Assembly: GCA_046733635.1 (NCBI GenBank)
Contig: JBKPPO010000097.1
Location: 1 to 8,702 of the forward strand
DNA: 8,702 bases
Reading direction: 5' to 3'
Source: CADEED01 sp046733635
GTDB lineage: Bacteria > Pseudomonadota > Gammaproteobacteria > Steroidobacterales > Steroidobacteraceae
Made by a program: the position numbers and the translations under genes
The notes under the pieces: model-generated
What the model saw: only the letters and a program-made list of their open reading frames with translations
Told to the model about the DNA's origin: nothing
Database searches by the model: none
Shown: in pieces, positions 1 to 4,157 of the stretch
How positions within the stretch are numbered: position 1 is the stretch's first letter
Layout of the letters: the number at the start of each line of letters is the position of its first letter

Positions 1-92
1 TCGACGTCGGCTTGCAGAGGCTTCAAGTCCTGGCAGCCGGCCAACATGGTGAACGCTGCAACGGCAGCAACCTTGAGAACAGCACTCTTCAT
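1..92 (-). CDS. Small outer-membrane lipoprotein, N-terminal part (truncated by window edge)
   Basis: Reading the minus strand from an ATG at 92 gives 30 residues before the window ends. They form a textbook lipoprotein signal peptide: Met-Lys start with a second Lys at 7, a hydrophobic Ala/Val-rich core, and the lipobox Leu17-Ala18-Gly19-Cys20. Cys20 would be lipidated and become the mature N-terminus. Residue +2 is Gln rather than Asp, so by the usual sorting rule the protein should be carried to the outer membrane. An AAGGGG ribosome-binding site (103-108) precedes the ATG with a 10-nt gap, which supports the start. The few mature residues (QDLKPLQADV) would suit the beginning of a helical Lpp/OprI-like protein, but too little is visible to assign a family. 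It lies downstream of the oxidoreductase gene on the same strand, 201 nt away, so it is probably transcribed separately. Confidence 0.75.
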   Translation of the reverse strand, partial: MKSAVLKVAAVAAFTMLAGCQDLKPLQADV

Positions 93-192
93 AACGATCA
101 ATCCCCTTATTGGTGGTTGAGCAAGTCAGCTTCGCCATCAATTCGCAAACGCGCGACTGAGTGAAGGTTGACGTCTATTAAGCGGGCGCTAC

Positions 193-218
193 TGCAACAA
201 ATTCGCGAGTTGTTTGCA
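193..218. repeat. 26-bp imperfect palindrome in the 93-293 intergenic region
   Basis: The dyad is centred on TCGCGA (203-208), with matching outer arms TGCAA (193-197) and TTGCA (214-218) and an inner AA/TT pair; 10 of 13 symmetric positions are complementary. It lies about 100 nt upstream of the lipoprotein ATG and 76 nt beyond the end of the oxidoreductase gene. It could be an operator for a dimeric regulator of the lipoprotein gene, or a hairpin in a transcript. It is not a classical terminator for the minus-strand oxidoreductase, because no T-run follows it on that strand. The rest of 93-293 shows no gene and no convincing promoter. Confidence 0.35.
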
Positions 219-293
219 ATGGGAATTTTTTTCGCTGTCGGCCCGTGGCGACAATGTGTCAACGCCGGGATATTAGGTCAGCTAACACATCAT

Positions 294-1919
294 CTAGGTG
301 GGCAAACCATCGCGGAGAATTTCCCGCGCCGCATTGTGCCCGGGAATTCCAGTGACTCCGCCGCCGGGATGCGCGCCCGAGCCGCAGAGATAAAGTCCTT
401 TGAAAGGAGTGCGATAGTCACCGTAACCTAACATCGGTCTCGCGGCCCACAATTGATCGAGGCCCAACGCGCCGTGAAAGATGTCGCCGCCGGCGAGGCC
501 GAGTTTTTCCTCGAGATCGAGTGGGCTCAGGGCAGAGTGACCGACGACGCTCGCGCGGAAATTCGGCGCATAAGAATCCACCGTCGCAAAGATGCGGTCG
601 ATTGCACTCTGCTTCTCCTGACGCCAATCGCGGCCTCCCGGCAAATTGTAGGAGAAATGCTGACAGAACAGGGAGGCCACGTGGGCGCCTTTCGGCGCCA
701 GCGTCTGATCGAGCGTCGACGGGATCAGCATCTCGACGATGGGACGCTGCGAAATTCCCTCGAGCCTCGCGCTTGCATACGCATGATCCATGTATTCCAG
801 CGTCGGCGCGAAGATGATGCCCGAGCCCAGGTGGGCGCCCCCGTCGTCGCGCGGCGCGGCGGTGAATTTCGGCAATTCCGAGAGCGCGACGTTCATGCGG
901 AACGTGGCCGAGCCCACTCGCAGCCTCTCGATGCGGCCTCGGAGTTCCTCGGGCAGCGGCGCGTCGGCCAGCAATTTCAGGTACAGCGGCTTCGGTCCGA
1001 TGTTGGACGCCACGGCCTTGGCGCGGATCACGCGTCCGTCTTCGAGTTCGACGGCGGTGGCGCGCTGTGATTCCACCACGATGCGCTTCGCCGGCGCCTC
1101 GGTCTCGAGCGTGACGCCGAGACGGCGCGCTTCGGTGGCCATGGCCTGTGTGATGGCGCCCATCCCGCCCACGGCGTGACCCCAGACGCCGGCCTTGCCG
1201 TTCACTTCGCCGAACACGTGATGCAGCAGCACGTAACCGCTGCCCGGCGTATACGGGCTCGCGAAATTTCCGACCACGGCGTCGAAACCGTACAGCGCCT
1301 TCACGGCATCGGTCTCGAACCAGTGATCCAGCAGTTCGCCAGCGCTGCGCGTGAAGAGTTCGTGGATGTCGCGCTGCACGGGCGCGGACAGTTTGCGCAT
1401 GTGGCGGCCGAGCTTGATCGTGCTCCACAGATCGCGCAGCCGGCGCGGATCCGCGGGCGGCGTCTCGAGTAGTTGGGCGCGCAGCAGCTCGACCGAAGCG
1501 TCGAGCATCCGGTAGTAGCCCTGGAGTTTGTCCGCGTCGCGCGGCGAGAAACCGCGCACGGATTCATACGTGCGTTTGCTGTCGGGGCCGGCGGTGAGGG
1601 CGCGGCCGTCCGGCATCGGCAGGAAATTCTGCATCGGCCGCTCGAGCACTTTGAGTCCGTGCTCTTCCAGGCGCAGGTCGCGAATCACCTTCGGGTTGAG
1701 CAGGCTCACCGTGTAGCTGGCGGTGGAATTGCGGAAGCCGGGATGGAATTCCTCGGTGACCGCGGCGCCGCCCAGGACCGCGCGGCGTTCGAATACACCC
1801 ACGGAGAGGCCGGCCTTGGCGAGATAACAGGCGCAGGTGAGGCCGTTGTGGCCGCCGCCCACGATGACGATGTCGTAGCTGGTTTTGCTGCTTGACCTGG
1901 ATAAATTCACAGTGTACAA
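294..1919 (-). CDS. FAD-dependent oxidoreductase, PYROXD2/phytoene-desaturase (CrtI) family
   Basis: 541 codons. An N-terminal Rossmann motif gives the FAD site: Gly21-Gly-Gly-His-Asn-Gly26 after a hydrophobic beta strand, with Glu44 (VFERR) positioned to bind the adenosine ribose. It is followed by LGGAAVTEEFHPGFRNS, typical of the COG1233 group. Near the C-terminus, LYLCGSGAHPGGGVTGIPGHN (509-529) is the second FAD-contact motif of the CrtI/PYROXD2 family. Family members oxidise or isomerise hydrophobic substrates. No carotenoid genes lie nearby, so a carotenoid role is unsupported and the substrate is unknown. The length is normal. No ATG is available: the first codon of the open frame is TTG (1919), with GTG at 1910 as the alternative; the next GTG falls inside the Rossmann motif. 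AGGG sits 8 nt before the TTG, and GAGG 11 nt before the GTG. The gene is divergent from lexA, and its first codons overlap the lexA promoter and SOS box. Confidence 0.88.
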   Translation of the reverse strand: MYTVNLSRSSSKTSYDIVIVGGGHNGLTCACYLAKAGLSVGVFERRAVLGGAAVTEEFHPGFRNSTASYTVSLLNPKVIRDLRLEEHGLKVLERPMQNFLPMPDGRALTAGPDSKRTYESVRGFSPRDADKLQGYYRMLDASVELLRAQLLETPPADPRRLRDLWSTIKLGRHMRKLSAPVQRDIHELFTRSAGELLDHWFETDAVKALYGFDAVVGNFASPYTPGSGYVLLHHVFGEVNGKAGVWGHAVGGMGAITQAMATEARRLGVTLETEAPAKRIVVESQRATAVELEDGRVIRAKAVASNIGPKPLYLKLLADAPLPEELRGRIERLRVGSATFRMNVALSELPKFTAAPRDDGGAHLGSGIIFAPTLEYMDHAYASARLEGISQRPIVEMLIPSTLDQTLAPKGAHVASLFCQHFSYNLPGGRDWRQEKQSAIDRIFATVDSYAPNFRASVVGHSALSPLDLEEKLGLAGGDIFHGALGLDQLWAARPMLGYGDYRTPFKGLYLCGSGAHPGGGVTGIPGHNAAREILRDGLPT

Positions 1920-1920
1920 A
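1892..1920 (+). promoter_or_regulatory. Predicted sigma-70 promoter of the lexA-mutasome operon
   Basis: A -35 element TTGACC (1892-1897, 5 of 6 to consensus) and a -10 element TACAAA (1915-1920, 4 of 6) are separated by exactly 17 nt. Transcription should begin near 1926-1928, giving a leader of about 30 nt before the lexA ATG. I found no other convincing promoter between here and the end of the window, so the six plus-strand genes probably depend on this one. The elements lie over the first codons of the divergent oxidoreductase gene. Confidence 0.72.
1897..1912. promoter_or_regulatory. LexA operator (SOS box), CTG-N10-CAG type
   Basis: CTGGATAAATTCACAG has the conserved CTG and CAG arms at the exact E. 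coli spacing, and the right arm is the full ACAG. The core is AT-rich in an otherwise GC-rich region. It fills the spacer between the -35 and -10 elements, where a bound LexA dimer would block RNA polymerase. The downstream LexA has the E. coli recognition-helix residues, which makes this box the expected target. This implies autorepression of lexA and SOS control of the downstream genes. Confidence 0.8.
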
Positions 1921-1943
1921 TCCTCAGCCCTGATTCTTCTTTA

Positions 1944-1948
1944 AAGGA
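1944..1948 (+). promoter_or_regulatory. lexA ribosome-binding site
   Basis: AAGGA lies 7 nt before the ATG at 1956, good spacing for a strong start. It confirms the lexA start codon, as does the alignment of the N-terminus with E. coli LexA. Confidence 0.8.
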
Positions 1949-1955
1949 ATCGCCC

Positions 1956-2573
1956 ATGTCCGATCTGACCCCACGCCAGACCGAAATCCTGCGTCTCATC
2001 CAGCGCGCCATCGCCGAGACCGGCATGCCGCCCACGCGCGCGGAGATCGCCAACGAACTCGGCTTCAAGTCTCCCAACGCGGCGGAAGAACACCTGCGCG
2101 CGCTCGCGCGCAAAGGCGTCATCGCGCTGGTGCCCGGCGCTTCGCGCGGCATCAAGCTCATGGACACCATCCGCGAACAGATCGGCTTGCCGCTCATCGG
2201 CCGCGTTGCCGCGGGTCGTCCCATCCTCGCCGAAGAGAATATCGAATCCCGTCTCGACATCGATCCTTCCATCTTCCAGCCCAAGCCGCATTACCTGCTC
2301 AAGGTCGTCGGCATGTCGATGAAAGATGCCGGCATCCTCGATGGCGATCTCGTCGCCGTGCATCGTACGCCGGAAGTGCGCAATCGGCAGATCATCGTCG
2401 CGCGCCTGGAAAACGAAGTCACGGTCAAGCGCTACAAACAAGAAGGCCCCGTGGTGTGGCTGCTGCCCGAAAACGCGGACTTCGAACCCATCAAGGTCAA
2501 CATCAAGGAAGACCCACTCATCATCGAAGGCGTGGTCGTGGGTGTGTTGCGCCGGGGTCGGGCCCTTTCATGA
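1956..2573 (+). CDS. lexA: LexA, SOS transcriptional repressor and self-cleaving protease
   Basis: 205 residues, against 202 in E. coli, and closely similar throughout. Residues 1-70 are the winged-helix DNA-binding domain (LTPRQTEILRLI, GMPPTRAEIA, and the recognition helix SPNAAEEHL at 39-47). From E. coli LexA, the DNA-reading positions are Ser39, Asn41, Ala42, Glu44 and Glu45, and all five are identical here. Residues 78-205 are the S24 peptidase/dimerisation domain, with cleavage site Ala86-Gly87 (GRVAAG), catalytic Ser121 (VGMSM) and Lys158 (TVKR). LexA should therefore be fully cleavable when the RecA filament forms. It is the first gene of the mutasome operon, where many genomes carry a divergent second copy, 'LexA2'. 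This one instead looks like the standard LexA and may be the only one in the genome. Its stop codon lies in the loop of a hairpin. Confidence 0.96.
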   Translation: MSDLTPRQTEILRLIQRAIAETGMPPTRAEIANELGFKSPNAAEEHLRALARKGVIALVPGASRGIKLMDTIREQIGLPLIGRVAAGRPILAEENIESRLDIDPSIFQPKPHYLLKVVGMSMKDAGILDGDLVAVHRTPEVRNRQIIVARLENEVTVKRYKQEGPVVWLLPENADFEPIKVNIKEDPLIIEGVVVGVLRRGRALS

Positions 2574-2583
2574 CGGAAAGGGC
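2562..2583 (+). other. Perfect 8-bp hairpin around the lexA stop codon
   Basis: GCCCTTTC (2562-2569) pairs perfectly with GAAAGGGC (2576-2583) across a 6-nt loop. A flanking G-T wobble (2561/2584) could extend it. The loop contains the lexA TGA (2571-2573). No T-run follows, so it is not a standard intrinsic terminator. It could be an mRNA 3'-end stabiliser or processing point, or a partial terminator that lets lexA be made in excess over the downstream genes. Confidence 0.5.
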
Positions 2584-2586
2584 TGG

Positions 2587-2610
2587 ATGATGCGTCGAAG
2601 ACTCCGCTGA
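2587..2610 (+). other. Possible seven-codon leader ORF between lexA and the VOC gene
   Basis: ATG-ATG-CGT-CGA-AGA-CTC-CGC-TGA would encode MMRRRLR. A Shine-Dalgarno-like AAAGGG (2577-2582) lies 4 nt before the first ATG and 7 nt before the second; it forms part of the 3' arm of the preceding hairpin. Four of seven codons are Arg, including the uncommon AGA and CGA. It may be chance in a 68-nt gap. If translated, it could couple lexA termination to reading of the VOC gene. Confidence 0.2.
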
Positions 2611-2641
2611 ATAAGGTCGGTTGCTGGTTTCGGGTGCTCCC

Positions 2642-3022
2642 ATGTTATTAGGACTGCGCACGGCGATTTATCACACCCCGGATATCTCCGAGGGCAAGCG
2701 CTGGTACAGCCGCGTGCTCGGCGTGCCGCCGTATTTCGATCAGCCGTTCTATGTCGGTTTCAACGTCGGCGGTTTCGAACTGGGCCTGTCACCGGACAAA
2801 GAGGGGCCGGATGGCGGCCCCGCTCGTACGGTCGTGGGTGCGTTCTGGGGCGTGAAGGACATCGATGCCGTGTACACGCGTCTGCTGGAACTCGGCGCCG
2901 TGCCACGCACGGAGGTGCAGGACGTGGGCGAGGGAATCCGCGTGGCCGATGTGCTGGATCCCTTCGGCAATGTGCTCGGCATCATCGAGAACCCGCATTA
3001 CAAGCCGGGTCAGTCGCAGTAG
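2642..3022 (+). CDS. VOC-superfamily protein (glyoxalase/bleomycin-resistance fold)
   Basis: 126 residues, one complete VOC domain made of two beta-alpha-beta-beta-beta modules. The first begins LLGLRTAIYHTPDISEGKRWYSRVLG; the second ends with VLDPFGNVLGIIENP. Candidate metal ligands at the usual places are His11, Glu46 (GFELGL) and Glu116 (GIIENP), so metal binding is plausible. Members include glyoxalases, dioxygenases, epimerases and drug-binding proteins; the substrate cannot be read from sequence. I chose ATG 2642 because the VOC fold starts right there. The frame stays open to a TTG at 2621 (AAGG 4 nt upstream), which would add seven residues. The Shine-Dalgarno before the ATG is weak (GGG, 7-nt gap). 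It lies 68 nt after lexA and 20 nt before the DUF3224 gene, within the SOS operon. It is not part of the classical mutasome cassette. Confidence 0.87.
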   Translation: MLLGLRTAIYHTPDISEGKRWYSRVLGVPPYFDQPFYVGFNVGGFELGLSPDKEGPDGGPARTVVGAFWGVKDIDAVYTRLLELGAVPRTEVQDVGEGIRVADVLDPFGNVLGIIENPHYKPGQSQ

Positions 3023-3042
3023 GCGCTTCCTGGAGAACCCCC

Positions 3043-3492
3043 ATGAAAAGAGCACTGGGAAGTTTCGAAGTCAGCCTGCAGCCGCTGCCCAACAGCGACG
3101 TATCAGCGGATGCGCATCTGGGCCGCATGCTGCTCACCAAGAAATTCAGCGGAGACCTCGCGGCCTCCGCGCGCGGGCAGATGTTGTCGGCTGTTACCGG
3201 CATCAAGGGTTCGGCTGGCTACGTGGCCATGGATCACGTCACGGGCGAACTGGATGGCCGGAAGGGAAGTTTCATCCTGCAGCACTCGGGCGCGATGAAT
3301 CGGGGCGTACCTTCGCTGTCGATCATGGTGGTGCCGGATTCGGGCACGGATGAACTCGTGGGCCTGAGCGGCACGTTGAGCATCAACATCATCGACGGCA
3401 AACATTTCTACGATTTCATCTACTCGATTCCCCAGAAGACCCTTCACCAGAAGACCAGCGCCGAGCAAGAAGGGTTGAAGGCCACCGCGTGA
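3043..3492 (+). CDS. DUF3224 family protein, function unknown
   Basis: 149 residues, matching the family in length and conserved features: a start resembling GSFEV, GRMLLTKKFSGDL (27-39), GQML (45-48), GSAGYVAMDHVTGELDGRKG (56-75), SFILQHSGAMNRG (76-88), VVPDSGTDELVGLSG (96-110) and DGKHFYDFIY (118-127). Known members are predicted small beta-barrels of the allene-oxide-cyclase/calycin kind, and no reaction has been established that I know of. There is no signal peptide or membrane segment, so it is cytoplasmic. GGAG 7 nt before the ATG supports the start. The last 20 or so residues are polar and probably disordered. It sits 20 nt after the VOC gene and 16 nt before imuA, which argues for one transcript and SOS induction. 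A ligand-binding role alongside the VOC protein is possible but speculative. Confidence 0.87.
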   Translation: MKRALGSFEVSLQPLPNSDVSADAHLGRMLLTKKFSGDLAASARGQMLSAVTGIKGSAGYVAMDHVTGELDGRKGSFILQHSGAMNRGVPSLSIMVVPDSGTDELVGLSGTLSINIIDGKHFYDFIYSIPQKTLHQKTSAEQEGLKATA

Positions 3493-3508
3493 GCGGGCAG
3501 TCATTCCG

Positions 3509-4147
3509 ATGCCAGCAACCCACGACAAGCAACTGGAAGAGTTGCTCGCCCACCCGTCGGTGTGGCGAGGGCGCAGCCGCGCTGCCGTGCCCACGTTGTC
3601 CACCGGCTTCGCCGCGCTGGATGCGGGGTTGCCGGGCGGGGGCTGGCCTCGTCATGGGCTCATCGAGGTCCTGACGCCGCGTCCCGGAGTCGGGGAGCTC
3701 TATCTACTGCTGCCCGCGCTCGCGGCTTTGTCGCGGCTCACGCCTGCGCGATGGTGCACCTGGGTCTCGCCGCCGCAGGAACCGTTCGCTCCTGCGCTCA
3801 GTTCGCACGGCGTGGCGCTGGATCGCATGCTGGTGGTTCGCACGCACCTGCCGCTGTGGGCGCAGGAGCAGGCACTCAAGTCCGGCGCCTGCGGCCTGGC
3901 GCTGGCCTGGCTGCCGCGTGCCAGTCCGCGGGCCATTCGCCGGCTGCAGCTCGCGGCCGAGCAGGGACGCGCATTGGGAGTGCTGTATCGAAGCGAGCGT
4001 TTCGCGGGCGAGGCGTCGCCCGCGATGTTGCGGCTGCAGCTCGAGCCGGTGGTTCGTGATGGCCGGCAAGGTGCGCGTGTGAGCCTGCTCAAGAGTCGCG
4101 GCGGCAGCCGCGAGCCCATTCATCTCGAATGGGCGAACGCCGCGTGA
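3509..4147 (+). CDS. imuA: ImuA, RecA-like accessory protein of the translesion mutasome
   Basis: 212 residues, normal for the COG4544 ImuA family. The N-terminal LEELLAHPSVWRG (9-21) and LSTGFAALDAGLPGGGWPRHGLIEVL (30-55) are family hallmarks resembling the start of the RecA core. Where RecA has its Walker A loop (GxxxxGKT), this protein has TPRPGVGELYLL (56-67): the Lys-Thr pair is replaced by Glu-Leu, so classical ATP binding is unlikely. That agrees with its known role as a structural partner that joins ImuB and DnaE2 and works with RecA. The C-terminus is short and ends EWANAA. It lies 16 nt after the DUF3224 gene and 10 nt before imuB; its own Shine-Dalgarno is weak, so translation may depend partly on coupling. 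It has also been annotated 'SulA-like' in some genomes, but its position before imuB makes ImuA the better name. Confidence 0.93.
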   Translation: MPATHDKQLEELLAHPSVWRGRSRAAVPTLSTGFAALDAGLPGGGWPRHGLIEVLTPRPGVGELYLLLPALAALSRLTPARWCTWVSPPQEPFAPALSSHGVALDRMLVVRTHLPLWAQEQALKSGACGLALAWLPRASPRAIRRLQLAAEQGRALGVLYRSERFAGEASPAMLRLQLEPVVRDGRQGARVSLLKSRGGSREPIHLEWANAA

Positions 4148-4157
4148 GTGCGCCGGG

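Noticed and set aside
226..232. T7 run after the 193-218 dyad, considered as a plus-strand intrinsic terminator
   Set aside because: The T-run begins 7 nt after the stem, the stem is broken by mismatches, and no plus-strand gene ends upstream of it.
234..262. Perfect TTGACA (-35) on the minus strand at 257-262 as the lipoprotein promoter
   Set aside because: At 17-nt spacing the -10 position reads GACAGC, which is unlike TATAAT. No better -10 element lies at 16 or 18 nt.
168..431. 87-codon plus-strand frame starting in the 93-293 non-coding region
   Set aside because: It has no good ribosome-binding site, shows no family features and overlaps the end of the oxidoreductase gene in antisense.
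453..1070. 205-codon open frame on the plus strand
   Set aside because: It is antisense to the oxidoreductase gene, has an Arg/His-rich low-quality composition, no ribosome-binding site that stands out and no recognisable fold.
1913..1918. TGTACA on the -10 element, considered as a LexA2-type (GTAC-containing) operator
   Set aside because: There is no second half-site at the expected spacing on either side. The LexA recognition helix is E. coli-like and a better CTG-N10-CAG box lies immediately upstream.
2869..2878. CGTGTACACG palindrome, a possible regulatory site
   Set aside because: It lies in the middle of the VOC coding sequence (Ala-Val-Tyr-Thr-Arg codons), with no promoter nearby. 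Short GTAC palindromes recur in this window in Val-Tyr codons, so chance is enough.
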